From Kluyvera georgiana ATCC 51603 (GTDB lineage Bacteria; Pseudomonadota; Gammaproteobacteria; Enterobacterales; Enterobacteriaceae), in the NCBI RefSeq assembly GCF_001654985.1, contig NZ_LXEU01000049.1, positions 1-64,000 on the forward strand: a DNA stretch of 64,000 bases, in the 5' to 3' direction. The notes beneath the pieces are model-generated. The model searched no databases and was not told where the DNA came from. It was given only the letters and a program-made list of their open reading frames with translations. Below are positions 43,634 to 53,702 of this stretch, in pieces (within the stretch, counting starts at the first letter, position 1; each line of letters starts with the position of its first letter). Both the position numbers and the translations under genes were made by a program.

Positions 43634-44980
43634 ATGGATACGCAAATAGATAAACCGTCTGCGCCTGCCGGGCAGACCTCTGGTGACGTTAATCCGAATA
43701 CGCTGCACAACCCCGCTCGCGAAGTGGCGAAACCGAAAAGCAACTATCGCTGGGTCGTGTGTTCCATGCTGGTATTTGCGACGACGGTTAACTACATGGA
43801 CCGTCAAATTCTCGGCCTGCTGGCGCCGATGCTGCAAAAAGATATCGGCTGGACGCAGATGGAGTACAGCTGGCTGGTTAATGCGTTTACCGTCGCCTAC
43901 GGCGTCGGCACGCTGGTGTGCGGGCGCATTATCGACAAACTGGGGACCAAAATCAGCTATGCGGTGGCCATGGTGGTCTGGAGCGCCGCGGCAATGGCGC
44001 ACGCGGTCGTCGGTTCGGTTGCCGGTTTTGCGCTGGTGCGCGTGCTGCTGGGTCTCGGTGAGTCGGCTAACTTTCCGGCCGCGATGAAGGTCATTGCCGA
44101 GTGGCATCCCAAGAAAGAGCGTACGCTGGCCACCGGTATTCTCGGGGTTGCGGTCAATATCGGCGTGGTCATCTCGCCGGCGTTGATCCCGCTTATCGCA
44201 GTACATTACGGCTGGCACGGCGCATTCTTAATTCTCGGTGCCGTCGGCTTCCTGTGGCTGATTCCGTGGTTTATCGCCTTTGGTCCGGTTAGAGCGAAAG
44301 CCAGCGCCGAAGAACAGGCGTGGATTGCCCAGGATAAAGAAGAAGCCGTCAGCGTTTCCGCGATTAAGTGGACGCGTCTGCTGGGCTACCGTCAACTGTG
44401 GGCCGTCGCATTAGGCAAAATGTTGACCGACCCCATCTGGTGGTTCTTCCTGTTCTGGTTGCCAAAATGGCTCAACGAGTCGCGCGGTATCAACATGGAA
44501 GGTCTGGGTCTGCCGCTGATTGTCATTTATCTGTTCGCGATCGTCGGCAGTCTGGGCGCGGGCTGGTTACCCGGTAAGCTGATGAGCAAAGGCTTTAGCA
44601 CCGCCCGCGCGCGTAAAATCACCATGCTGATTTGCGCCTGCCTGGTACTGCCGATTTTCGCCGCTACTCAGGTCGAAAATCTGTGGGCCGCCGTCGCGCT
44701 GGTTGGTTTAGCTGCGGCAGCACACCAGGGGTGGTCCGCCAACATTCTGACCTCGGTATCCGACCTGTTCCCAAGCGCCGCCGTTGGTTCCGTCGTCGGG
44801 ATCGGCAGCACCTTCGGGATGATCGGCAGCGTTATCTTCTCTACGGTGATTGGCGCCGTACTGGAAGCCTCCGGCAACTACTGGGCGCTGTTCGCCATCA
44901 GCTCTGTCGCTTATCTGCTGGCATGGGCGGTGATGTATCTGCTGTTAGTACCGAAAATGGAACGGGCCAAATTCGAGTAA
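43634..44980 (+). CDS. MFS transporter, hexuronate/ACS family
   Basis: A 448-residue inner-membrane protein with 12 predicted helices of the anion:cation symporter family, close to ExuT and GudP. The first helix begins YRWVVCSMLVFATTVNYMDR, followed by QILGLLAPMLQKDIGWTQ; the helix 2-3 signature is GRIIDKLGTK. ACS transporters carry acidic sugars, fitting uptake of galacturonate-containing disaccharides. The first 30 residues are a hydrophilic cytoplasmic extension. Third gene of the operon. Confidence 0.85.
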   Translation: MDTQIDKPSAPAGQTSGDVNPNTLHNPAREVAKPKSNYRWVVCSMLVFATTVNYMDRQILGLLAPMLQKDIGWTQMEYSWLVNAFTVAYGVGTLVCGRIIDKLGTKISYAVAMVVWSAAAMAHAVVGSVAGFALVRVLLGLGESANFPAAMKVIAEWHPKKERTLATGILGVAVNIGVVISPALIPLIAVHYGWHGAFLILGAVGFLWLIPWFIAFGPVRAKASAEEQAWIAQDKEEAVSVSAIKWTRLLGYRQLWAVALGKMLTDPIWWFFLFWLPKWLNESRGINMEGLGLPLIVIYLFAIVGSLGAGWLPGKLMSKGFSTARARKITMLICACLVLPIFAATQVENLWAAVALVGLAAAAHQGWSANILTSVSDLFPSAAVGSVVGIGSTFGMIGSVIFSTVIGAVLEASGNYWALFAISSVAYLLAWAVMYLLLVPKMERAKFE

Positions 44981-44997
44981 CCCGCTCCTCTCCGGCT

Positions 44998-45021
44998 GGC
45001 CCGTATCAGGCGATACGGGCC
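44998..45021. terminator. Hairpin between convergent transporter and LacI genes
   Basis: GGCCCGTATC pairs perfectly with GATACGGGCC around AGGC. It overlaps the LacI stop and can serve both convergent genes; no T-run is present. Confidence 0.6.
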
Positions 45022-46046
45022 ACCGATTGACGCTCCACGATGGCGCACGCCAGCTCAATACGTCGCGGTATTTCCACACTTCCTGCAATCATATCCTGCA
45101 ACAGCTCCAGCGCCAGCGTGCCAATTTCCTGTACCGGCAAATGTACGGTGGTCAACGGCGGCGTGGCAAACTCCGCCTGCGGCAGGTTATTCATCCCGAT
45201 CACCGAAATATCTTCCGGCACCCGCAGACCTAAGGCCCGCACGCCATTGATCGCCCCGAGCGCCAGCGAGTCATTCGCACAGAGTATTGCCGTGCACTCA
45301 CGCGGATTATCGCGAAAACGCGCGATCACCGCCTGCTCCGCCAGCTCTGGTAGCCAGTCGGTGACCGTCAGGATACGTGAATCGTCGCACAGCAGTTGAC
45401 GGCAACGCATCGCGTCCCGCCAGCCGTCTTCACGCTGTTCAATCGTTCGGCGGCCCGGATGCGTCAAAAAAAGAATATCGCGATGGCCTCGATCCAGCAG
45501 GTATTCACAGGCCATACGCGTGGCCGAGCGGTTACACGGCAGCACGCTGGATAAGCGCATCAGCGGATCTTCGGTGTTCACCAGCACCGCCGGTTTTTTC
45601 AGGTTCACTACCGTGTTGAGAAAGCCGCTGTCATCCACCGTCAGCGCCAGTACGCCGCCTACATCCGGTTCTTCCAGCAGCGCTTGCAGTGCGCCGTTAT
45701 CATTATCGTTGAGCGGATGAGTGGTGAGATCGACGCCCAGCACTTTCGCACGCTCTTTCAAGCCTTGCAGAACATACCAGCTGAACTGGTAGCGGTTATA
45801 ATCGAGCATCGCCACCTGCGAAATGGCCAGAACAATGCGCGCGCCACCCAGCTCCTGAGCCGGGGTGTACCGCATCGCCCGCGCCACTTCCTGAATACGC
45901 GTACGCAGTTCGTGGCTGACCCCTTTTTCACCCGAGAGGGCTCGTGACACCGTACTGAGCGAGGTGCGACAACGGGTCGCGATATCCTCCAGCCGGACGC
46001 GGCGATATCCCGCATCGCGCTCGGCCTGATTGTCTGGTTTACTCAT
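45006..46046 (-). CDS. LacI-family sugar regulator
   Basis: A 346-residue regulator. The N-terminal LacI helix-turn-helix is VRLEDIATRCRTSLSTVSRALSG (about residues 17-40), followed by the hinge KGVSHELRTRIQEVARAMRY. A periplasmic-binding-protein-like effector domain (VGGVLALTVDDSG, AILCANDSLALGAINGVR) makes up the rest. It should control the pectin-oligosaccharide operons on either side. Its start is four bases from the stop of the AraC-family gene on the same strand, so the two regulators are co-transcribed. Confidence 0.88.
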   Translation of the reverse strand: MSKPDNQAERDAGYRRVRLEDIATRCRTSLSTVSRALSGEKGVSHELRTRIQEVARAMRYTPAQELGGARIVLAISQVAMLDYNRYQFSWYVLQGLKERAKVLGVDLTTHPLNDNDNGALQALLEEPDVGGVLALTVDDSGFLNTVVNLKKPAVLVNTEDPLMRLSSVLPCNRSATRMACEYLLDRGHRDILFLTHPGRRTIEQREDGWRDAMRCRQLLCDDSRILTVTDWLPELAEQAVIARFRDNPRECTAILCANDSLALGAINGVRALGLRVPEDISVIGMNNLPQAEFATPPLTTVHLPVQEIGTLALELLQDMIAGSVEIPRRIELACAIVERQSVARIA

Positions 46047-46049
46047 CTC

Positions 46050-46871
46050 TCATCCTTTCTGCCGCCGCTCTTCACTCGGCGTAATCCCAAAGACCTTTTT
46101 ATACAGTGTGGTGAAATGATTGCTGTTAGCGAAGCCGCATAAATAAGCAATTTCGGTCACCGACATTTCCGTTTCACGTAATTTAACCCGCGCCGAAACC
46201 AATCGCAGCCGTTTTAAATAGTTATCCGGCGTTAATCCCGTCGCCTCTTTAATATGACGAAACGCGGTGCGGGTCGTTAAATGGAAGGTCTCAGCCAGCT
46301 GTTGCCAGTTATGATCTTCAAAGCAGTGTTCTTGTAGCCAGGTTAATAGCTTATGCAGCTTATATTTGGTAGAGCTGTATTCGGCCTGCGTTTGCGCATA
46401 TTGCAGCGTGGTCACCAGCTGAAAAAAACGCGCTTCGCGTAACGCCTGATTTTCCGCTTCCTGCATCTCTGGCCGAAAAATCTGTGTAATCATCTCTTTA
46501 CAAGCCATACGGGTTTCCGGCGATAGCCACCCGTAGCAGCTGGCCTGCTGTGCGGAAAACTGCCCCAGCAGCGTGTCAATCTGCTGCAAATAATGGAACG
46601 GCACCTGCGGATTGATCAAAATATTAATCAGCTTAAGGGTTCCCAGTTCGTCGTAAAAATGAAAATCGCCGGATTTGACGTAAAAAACGTCACCTTGCTG
46701 AATATACAGCGGGCGGCCATTAATAACGTGCAGACCGTGTCCCTGCTCCACAATCACCAGCTCATCAAATTCGTGGTTATGCTCGCAGTTATTATCCTCG
46801 GGATCGCTGGCATACATTGCCAGCTTATCGCCGGTATTGGCGAAATAATATTCAGTAGTCAGTGTAATCAT
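46050..46871 (-). CDS. AraC-family regulator (RhaS-like)
   Basis: A 273-residue regulator with an N-terminal cupin ligand-binding domain (CEHNHEFDELVIVEQGHGLHV) and a C-terminal pair of AraC helix-turn-helices (LAETFHLTTRTAFRHIKEATG and SVTEIAYLCGFANSNHFTTL with GITPSEERR). This arrangement is close to RhaS and RhaR, which respond to rhamnose. It is divergent from the GH78 gene and probably its activator, with rhamnose or a rhamnose-containing oligosaccharide as ligand. Confidence 0.85.
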   Translation of the reverse strand: MITLTTEYYFANTGDKLAMYASDPEDNNCEHNHEFDELVIVEQGHGLHVINGRPLYIQQGDVFYVKSGDFHFYDELGTLKLINILINPQVPFHYLQQIDTLLGQFSAQQASCYGWLSPETRMACKEMITQIFRPEMQEAENQALREARFFQLVTTLQYAQTQAEYSSTKYKLHKLLTWLQEHCFEDHNWQQLAETFHLTTRTAFRHIKEATGLTPDNYLKRLRLVSARVKLRETEMSVTEIAYLCGFANSNHFTTLYKKVFGITPSEERRQKG

Positions 46872-47072
46872 TGATGCTATCCAAACGGCTTAGCGCACCA
46901 CGGCAAGATAAGCCATTTTCTTCCTGACGACGATGGAGAATCGCGGATTTGTGATCGTCAGTCGCACTATCCCACCATCAGTGCCACTCTCCCACCAAAT
47001 TTGGCATTAGCAGAGTGGTTGTCGTCCGTCACGCCGCCGTATCCTGCGGACAACTTATTCCGAGGACGTCGT

Positions 47073-48644
47073 ATGTCACAAGCCATTCAGCTTAATGCCC
47101 AGATTCCCATGGTTCGCCAGCCGCAGTTCTTGCACAAAGCGGACTCGCTCATCCCCGAGCTGCATCGTCAGCCGCGATCGCCGCTTGCCGTCATCAACGC
47201 CGTTGCCGATCCGCAGGCGCTGTTCGGCTGGCGCGCCGAGCCGCTCTGTTCGCTGGAGGCGCTGTATCAGCGCGAGTTTAGCGAAGGCGAAAGCGTAATT
47301 ATCGATTTTGGCAGCCACTGCGTCGGTTATCTGCAGTTTGCCTGTCACAGCGCCGGAAGCCCGCCGGATGCCCCCGCCCATCTGCAGCTCACCTTTGGCG
47401 AAACGCTCTGCGAGGTGTGCGAACCGTTTAGCGATTACCGCGGCTGGCTCAGCAGCAGTTGGCTGCAACAGCAGGACTTATGGCTGGACGTGCTGCCCGC
47501 CGAGGTTGCGCTACCGCGTCGCTACTGCTGCCGCTACGTGAAAATTGAGGTCAAAGCCGTGTCGCGCAAATTCCGCCTGCGCTTCGACAACCTGTTGCTC
47601 AACACCGTCACTTCGGCCCCCGAGCGCTGCCCGCCATGTGAGAGCGCCGACGCCGAACTCCAGGCCATTGACCGGGTGTCGGTACTGACGCTGAAAAACT
47701 GCATGCAGGAAGTTTTTGAAGATGGTCCAAAGCGCGATAGACGCCTGTGGCTGGGCGATCTTCGCCTACAGGCGCTGGTCAATGACGTGACCTTTGCCCG
47801 CCACGATCTGGTGCGCCGTTGCCTGTATCTGTTCGCTGGCCACACGCGGGCCGACGGCATGGTTTCCGCCAACGTCTTCGTCAAACCGCAGACGATCGCC
47901 GACGACACCTTCCTGTTCGACTACTCGCTCTTTTTTGTCGATGTTCTCTACAACTATCTGCAAAGCGCCGAAGATCTTGCCACAGCGCGCGAATTGTGGC
48001 CGGTCGCCAGACGACAGCTCGAACTGGCCTTTATCCGCCTCGACGACAGTGGGATCGTGCGCGACAGCGACGACTGGTGGGTGTTTATCGACTGGCAAGA
48101 AAGTTTAAACAAACAGGCCGCGGCCCAGGGCGTGCTGATCTACTGCCTGCAACGCGGCCTGTGGCTGGCTGAACGGTTTGAGCCGCAGCTTGTCGCCGCC
48201 TATCGCGCACAGCTTCAGCGCTTAAAAGCGGCGGCGCAAACACAGTTCTGGGATGACACGCAGGGCTATTTCATCAGCGGCGAGGCGCGCCAGGTTTCCT
48301 GGGCTTCGCAAATCTGGCTAGTGCTGGCGGAAGTCGGCCACCCGGAACAGCGTCTGGCGGTAATGCAGCGGCTGCTGAGCCATCCGCCAACGATCGCCAT
48401 GAATACCCCCTATCTCCGCCACCATTTTATTGCCGCCCTGCTGCAATGCGGGCTGCGCGAGCAGGCAGTCAAGGAGATCAAAGCCTACTGGGGGGAAATG
48501 GTGCGCTATGGCGCGGACACCTTCTGGGAAGTGTTTGATCCGCAGCATCCTGAATTTTCTCCGTATGGTAGCAAGCTTATCAATAGCTACTGCCATGCAT
48601 GGAGCTGTACCCCGGCCTGGTTTATCCGCCTGTACGGTCTGTAA
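47073..48644 (+). CDS. GH78-like alpha-L-rhamnosidase
   Basis: A 523-residue protein, cytoplasmic by lack of a signal peptide. The central toroid domain carries the GH78 motif in the form FEDGPKRDRRLWLGDLRLQA, equivalent to the family D-x-P-x-R-D-E-R catalytic region. DDWWVFIDWQES, a typical mid-domain pattern, follows. Classical GH78 enzymes exceed 800 residues and have extra beta-sandwich domains; this is a compact form like the Klebsiella-type enzymes. The start at 47073 (MSQAIQLNAQIPM) follows CCGAGGACG. It removes alpha-rhamnose from oligosaccharides and is probably co-transcribed with the symporter gene. Confidence 0.75.
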   Translation: MSQAIQLNAQIPMVRQPQFLHKADSLIPELHRQPRSPLAVINAVADPQALFGWRAEPLCSLEALYQREFSEGESVIIDFGSHCVGYLQFACHSAGSPPDAPAHLQLTFGETLCEVCEPFSDYRGWLSSSWLQQQDLWLDVLPAEVALPRRYCCRYVKIEVKAVSRKFRLRFDNLLLNTVTSAPERCPPCESADAELQAIDRVSVLTLKNCMQEVFEDGPKRDRRLWLGDLRLQALVNDVTFARHDLVRRCLYLFAGHTRADGMVSANVFVKPQTIADDTFLFDYSLFFVDVLYNYLQSAEDLATARELWPVARRQLELAFIRLDDSGIVRDSDDWWVFIDWQESLNKQAAAQGVLIYCLQRGLWLAERFEPQLVAAYRAQLQRLKAAAQTQFWDDTQGYFISGEARQVSWASQIWLVLAEVGHPEQRLAVMQRLLSHPPTIAMNTPYLRHHFIAALLQCGLREQAVKEIKAYWGEMVRYGADTFWEVFDPQHPEFSPYGSKLINSYCHAWSCTPAWFIRLYGL

Positions 48645-48666
48645 CAACTAACGCGAGTTTATTTAT

Positions 48667-50046
48667 ATGGCAGAAACAACGTTTGAACGCTGGAAACAGC
48701 GCGTGGGCTACGGTATCGCCGATCTCTCCTGCAACCTGGTGTGGCAGCTTATCTCGCTTTACCTGATGTTTTTTTACACCGACGTGATGGGCTTACCGGC
48801 TTACTACGTTGGGTTGATGTTCCTCGTCACCCGCCTGGTCGACGGCGTGGCCGACGTGCTGATGGGGCTGGTGATAGACAATACCGCCACCCGCTGGGGC
48901 CGCTGCCGTCCCTATCTGCTGTTCGGCGCGGTTCCCTTTGGCCTACTGTGCATTCTGGCGTTCTATGTTCCGGACTTTGGCACCACCGGCAAACTGGTAT
49001 ACGCCTTTATCACCTATCTGTGCCTGTCGTTTCTCTATACGCTGGTGAATATTCCGTTCTGCGCCATGCTGCCGTTCCTGACTAACGACTCCGGCGAGCG
49101 TACCACGCTCTCCACCGTGCGCATTTTACTCGGTTCCCTTGGCGCAACCATTGTGGCCGTCGCCACGCTGCCGCTGGTGAGCGCGCTGGGTAAAGGTAAC
49201 CAGGCACACGGTTTCTTCTCTACGGCGATCGTTTTCGGCGTTATCGCCACCTTCTTTTTGCTGGTTAGCTTTCGCAACGTGAAAGAGAGCATCAGTATTA
49301 CCCAGGAGCGCATGACCCTCAAGCGCGCGTGGGTGAGCCTGAGAGCTAACCGTCCGTGGTTTGTTTTTGCCATCAATATTTTTCTGATGTGGGGCGCGTT
49401 TTTCTTCCAGACCGGCGCGCTGGTGTACTTCTTCCACTACTACGTCGGCAACGTTGAGCTCACGGCAGTGGTCGCAGGTATTTCCACCTTCGTGCCGTTG
49501 CTCGGCACGCTAACGGTACCGATGCTCGCCAGCCGCATGAAAAAACGTCATGTCTATCTGGTCGCCAGCACGATTAACCTGCTGGGCATGGGGGTGATGA
49601 TTGTGGCCGGAGCAAATACGTGGGGGCTGATTGTTGGCGCCGTGATCCTGTCGCTCGGCGCAGGCCAGCGCACGGCGATTTACTTCTCAATGCAGGCCGA
49701 CCCGGTCGACTACGGGGTATGGAAAACCGGCATTAATACCGCAGGTATTCTCACCTCCATTAATGGTTTCCTCGGTAAAGTCGCCATGGCGGGAGCCGGG
49801 GCAATTATCGGCGTGCTGCTCTCTTCCAGCGGCTATGTCGCCAACGCGACGCAAAGCGACAGCGCCATGCTGGCGATAAAAGCCTGCTATCTGTATATCC
49901 CGGCGCTGTTGATTATCGCTTCGATGATCTGTATTGGGCGCTTCTATCGTCTGGATGACGACTACGAGCAAATTCGCGCCGACCTGGATGCCGGGCGCTA
50001 CGCGCCAGCAGAGATAACCGCGGTCGCTACAACGAAAACCGCTTAA
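48667..50046 (+). CDS. GPH-family sugar symporter (MelB-like)
   Basis: A 459-residue inner-membrane protein with 12 predicted helices of the glycoside-pentoside-hexuronide family. The start WKQRVGYGIADLSCNLVWQ and the motif DGVADVLMGLVIDNTATRWGRCRPYLLFG (typical MelB/UidB) are clear, as is the late ADPVDYGVWKTGINTAGI. It imports the oligosaccharide or glycoside for the upstream GH78 enzyme with Na+ or H+. Separated from it by 22 bases. Confidence 0.88.
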   Translation: MAETTFERWKQRVGYGIADLSCNLVWQLISLYLMFFYTDVMGLPAYYVGLMFLVTRLVDGVADVLMGLVIDNTATRWGRCRPYLLFGAVPFGLLCILAFYVPDFGTTGKLVYAFITYLCLSFLYTLVNIPFCAMLPFLTNDSGERTTLSTVRILLGSLGATIVAVATLPLVSALGKGNQAHGFFSTAIVFGVIATFFLLVSFRNVKESISITQERMTLKRAWVSLRANRPWFVFAINIFLMWGAFFFQTGALVYFFHYYVGNVELTAVVAGISTFVPLLGTLTVPMLASRMKKRHVYLVASTINLLGMGVMIVAGANTWGLIVGAVILSLGAGQRTAIYFSMQADPVDYGVWKTGINTAGILTSINGFLGKVAMAGAGAIIGVLLSSSGYVANATQSDSAMLAIKACYLYIPALLIIASMICIGRFYRLDDDYEQIRADLDAGRYAPAEITAVATTKTA

Positions 50047-50053
50047 CAGAAGT

Positions 50054-50082
50054 CGCCCGGCAAGCCAGAGCTACGCCGGGCG
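50054..50082. terminator. Hairpin between convergent symporter and pptA genes
   Basis: CGCCCGGC pairs with GCCGGGCG around a 13-base loop. It is also related to the REP-like repeats at 34616 and 37256. No T-run. Confidence 0.55.
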
Positions 50083-50091
50083 GCTGCATCA

Positions 50092-50319
50092 TCACATGCT
50101 GTAACCCGGCTTTTTAATCAGCGTCGCCATCTGCGGCGCAATTTCGTTATCCCATACCTGCTGCCAGTCGCTTTCCTGCACCTGGTTCAGGGCCACGCTG
50201 ACCGAGCGGTCTTTGGTATTAAGATGGCGAATCAACACTTCAGTGATGTCCGCCGCGAGCGCGGTTTTCTGTTCATCGTTCAGATCGCGGGGGAAACATT
50301 TAATATCAACGTGTGGCAT
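50092..50319 (-). CDS. pptA: 4-oxalocrotonate tautomerase family protein
   Basis: A 75-residue tautomerase matching E. coli PptA (YdcE, 77 residues). The catalytic N-terminal Pro follows the initiator Met ([18 protein letters not shown]), and Arg residues sit in [13 protein letters not shown]. The cytoplasmic enzyme tautomerises phenylpyruvate; its physiological role is unclear. The reading frame ends slightly earlier than in E. coli (KKPGYSM). In E. coli it also lies near yddH; here the pectin locus is inserted between them. Confidence 0.9.
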   Translation of the reverse strand: MPHVDIKCFPRDLNDEQKTALAADITEVLIRHLNTKDRSVSVALNQVQESDWQQVWDNEIAPQMATLIKKPGYSM

Positions 50320-50377
50320 GGGCAGGACTCCTTATGGTTAGAGCCCTAAAACTACCACAGTCAGGCCGCTTCATCCG

Positions 50378-50935
50378 TCATTTCGTGCGCGAACAAGGGG
50401 GGATTCCAGCGCTTAATTGCGCGATAAACGCCTCGGTTTCCCGCTGATTACGCAAGCGTACAAAGCGGATGTGCGCCCAGGCCGGGTCGGCCATGTCTTG
50501 CAGGTAGCGCTGGCGGTTAAGACGCCAGGTTTTTAGCGTCCACAGAATGATCGAATCGCGGCTAAAAAAAGAACGGCGAAAACTCTCGCGGTTGCCGGTA
50601 CCCGGCCACAGCTCTTGCTGACGCCATGCGCGCACTGCCGCACGCGTGACGGCCTGCCGAAAGGTGCGCCAGAAACTGTAATCAACCCACACCACCAGAT
50701 CCACTTCGCGCCATTTTACCGGACGACTGCGATTATAGTTGCCGTCCAGCACCCAGTCAGGGCACGCGGTTGCCTGCGTCAGTCCGACGAAAAGCGCCTC
50801 ATCGCTGACCCCCTGCCATCCGGATCGCCAGTAAAGCGTATCCATTTCGATATAGGGAACGGAAAGTAGCGCCGCCAGACGCTTTGCCAGCGTCGATTTA
50901 CCCACGCCGCTGGTGCCTACCACATTGATTTTCAT
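50378..50935 (-). CDS. P-loop nucleotide kinase-like protein
   Basis: A 185-residue soluble protein starting MKINVVGTSGVGKSTLAKRL, a Walker A at residues 7-15, followed by PYIEMDTLYWRSGWQG, the pattern of small P-loop proteins related to adenylate and shikimate kinases (topology-modulation FlaR-like). A conserved WVLDGNYNRSRPVKWREVDLVVWVD segment carries the Walker B region. Substrate unknown. The start at 50935 matches the family beginning; further in-frame ATGs lie upstream. It is followed by pptA on the same strand. Confidence 0.7.
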   Translation of the reverse strand: MKINVVGTSGVGKSTLAKRLAALLSVPYIEMDTLYWRSGWQGVSDEALFVGLTQATACPDWVLDGNYNRSRPVKWREVDLVVWVDYSFWRTFRQAVTRAAVRAWRQQELWPGTGNRESFRRSFFSRDSIILWTLKTWRLNRQRYLQDMADPAWAHIRFVRLRNQRETEAFIAQLSAGIPPCSRTK

Positions 50936-51025
50936 TGTCATCTCACCTGATATCACCTGTTGCATATAAATCATCGGCTATTACACTGAAAAAATCATTC
51001 TGCAACGATGAGCCAGATTCATTAA

Positions 51026-51928
<903 letters not shown>

Positions 51929-51934
51929 AAACGC

Positions 51935-52012
51935 GTAGGCCGGATAAGGCAAAGCCGCCATCCGGCAGTGTGCAGCCAATGCCTGATGGCGGCTTTGCCT
52001 TATCCGGCCTAC
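51935..52012. repeat. REP/BIME element
   Basis: GTAGGCCGGATAAGGCAAAG and GGCTTTGCCTTATCCGGCCT form a long inverted repeat, two REP units facing each other, between LysR and paaY. Confidence 0.9.
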
Positions 52013-52032
52013 ATTTCCCCAGGAGACGAGAG

Positions 52033-52629
52033 CTAAATAGCGGATTTAGGCTGCAGGTTTTCGTCAAACGCCAGACGCTTACGGTCCGGCTCGGCTTCGG
52101 TTAACGGTTCGACGGCAACCAGCGTCTTCTGGCAACGGTCGACCAGCACCTGATACTCGCGGGTGCCCTGCTTTTTCCACTCAAGCTCCTGCTCGGTTAA
52201 GGTACGAATCGCCTTTGCCGGGCTCCCCACAATCAGATGGTTAGCCGGCATTTCCGCCCGAGCTTTGACGAAAGCCGACGCGCCAACGATGCTGTTTTCA
52301 CCAATGGTCGCCCCGTCGATAATCACCGCGCTCATGCCGACCAGCGCGTTACGGCCAATGACGCAGCCGTGGAGAATCGCACCGTGGCCGATATGTCCGT
52401 CCTCCTCTACCACCGTGTCCTGGCCGGGGAAACCGTGCATCACGCAGTTATCCTGAATGTTCGCGCCATCTTTCACCACGATACGCCCAAAATCGCCGCG
52501 CAGGCTGGCGTTGGGCCCAACGTATACCCCTTTACCAAGGATCACATCACCGATCAGTACGGCAGTCGGGTGGACATAGCTTTCCGTCGGAACAACCGGG
52601 ATCATCCCGTCAATCTGGTAAATCGGCAT
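52033..52629 (-). CDS. paaY: PaaY hexapeptide-repeat thioesterase
   Basis: A 198-residue left-handed beta-helix protein with hexapeptide repeats ([48 protein letters not shown]) and carbonic-anhydrase-like histidines, matching PaaY of E. coli. In phenylacetate degradation it hydrolyses dead-end CoA thioesters. The gene is intact but orphan: the catabolic paaA-J genes are deleted and paaK is truncated. Start at 52629; it follows paaX by 12 bases on the same strand. Confidence 0.93.
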   Translation of the reverse strand: MPIYQIDGMIPVVPTESYVHPTAVLIGDVILGKGVYVGPNASLRGDFGRIVVKDGANIQDNCVMHGFPGQDTVVEEDGHIGHGAILHGCVIGRNALVGMSAVIIDGATIGENSIVGASAFVKARAEMPANHLIVGSPAKAIRTLTEQELEWKKQGTREYQVLVDRCQKTLVAVEPLTEAEPDRKRLAFDENLQPKSAI

Positions 52630-52640
52630 GGCTTCTCCTG

Positions 52641-53576
52641 TTATGCTTCAGGCAATCCCCCAAAGCGTTGATAGTACATCGGCCCCGGCGCGGGCAGTTC
52701 GCCCACCGAACTTTCGCTCTTCTCGCTGACGAAAGCCTGCGCCCCTGGAGCAACGCGTTGATAGATGTTGATACAGAGCTGGCGCGCGGTCTGACCTAGC
52801 CAATGCGCGGGCAGCAGCTCTTCCGGCAGCAGCGGATCTTTCAGCACCACCCGGCGATAGAAATGGATCAGCAGCAGGCGAATCTGGAAGCAGCGTTCAG
52901 GCGTTAACTCATCCGGCTCCGCATCGCGCAGCAGCGGCAATAAGGGGCGGAACAGCGTGATAAACGCTTCGTACATGGCGTTCTGTTCGGTGAGATGCCA
53001 GCACTCCTCTACCCGTTCCCGCAGCGCGGCGCGGGAGAGCGCCAGCGGCGAATGGGCCTCGAAGAAGATCACGTTCTCCGCTACGCCCGCTTCGTGCAGC
53101 AGCGACTGTACGTCCGCCAGTTTTTGCGATGGCGAGGCTAAAAGGCTCGGCGCAAGCACGCCAAACCCCTGCCAGATCAGCTGTTTTTTGACTTCGGCAA
53201 GGGTGTTTTTTTCCAGCCCTTCGGAAAGCAGCAGCAGCCAGGTGCCGTCCCATTCCGGGGCGTTGGCGCGGTAAATTTTACTCTCCGCACGACGCGTCAG
53301 GCGCAACCCTTTGTCGCTCAGGCGATAGAAGCTGCGGCGGCCAATGCGCACCACGTCCAGCCACTCTTCTTTGTTGAGGCGAAACAGCGCGGTACGTACA
53401 AAGCGTTCGCCAAAGCCCAGCCCTTCCAGCAGCGCCGCCACGCTGCCAAGCCAGACTTCGCCACTGCGCTGGGATAAACAGTCACCGTACAGCGAAGCAA
53501 TCAGCGAGGTGCCGCTGATCGGCATCGCGGTGACCGCCTGCTGAATAAAACTATCGAGTTTTTCCATATGATTCAT
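52641..53576 (-). CDS. paaX: PaaX repressor of phenylacetate degradation
   Basis: A 311-residue regulator matching E. coli PaaX (316), including [20 protein letters not shown] and [20 protein letters not shown] (the N-terminal winged helix). PaaX represses paa promoters and is released by phenylacetyl-CoA. The structural genes it controls are missing here, and PaaK, which makes the inducer, is truncated. Another start (MEKL) lies three codons in, at 53567, and is closer to the E. coli beginning. Confidence 0.93.
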   Translation of the reverse strand: MNHMEKLDSFIQQAVTAMPISGTSLIASLYGDCLSQRSGEVWLGSVAALLEGLGFGERFVRTALFRLNKEEWLDVVRIGRRSFYRLSDKGLRLTRRAESKIYRANAPEWDGTWLLLLSEGLEKNTLAEVKKQLIWQGFGVLAPSLLASPSQKLADVQSLLHEAGVAENVIFFEAHSPLALSRAALRERVEECWHLTEQNAMYEAFITLFRPLLPLLRDAEPDELTPERCFQIRLLLIHFYRRVVLKDPLLPEELLPAHWLGQTARQLCINIYQRVAPGAQAFVSEKSESSVGELPAPGPMYYQRFGGLPEA

Positions 53577-53643
53577 AGTGTTGTTGTTTTTGTCCTTTTT
53601 GAATCATAGCACAGGAATAAAGCCGCGAAACGCCAGGAGTTTG

Positions 53644-53697
53644 TCGGCCGGATAAGGCAACGCCGCCATCCGGCAGCGCTGCGCTTATCAGGCCTAC
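53644..53697. repeat. REP element between paaX and paaK
   Basis: CGGCCGGATAAGGCAACGCC followed by an inverted GCGCTTATCAGGCCTAC unit. Confidence 0.85.
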
Positions 53698-53702
53698 AGG
53701 GG

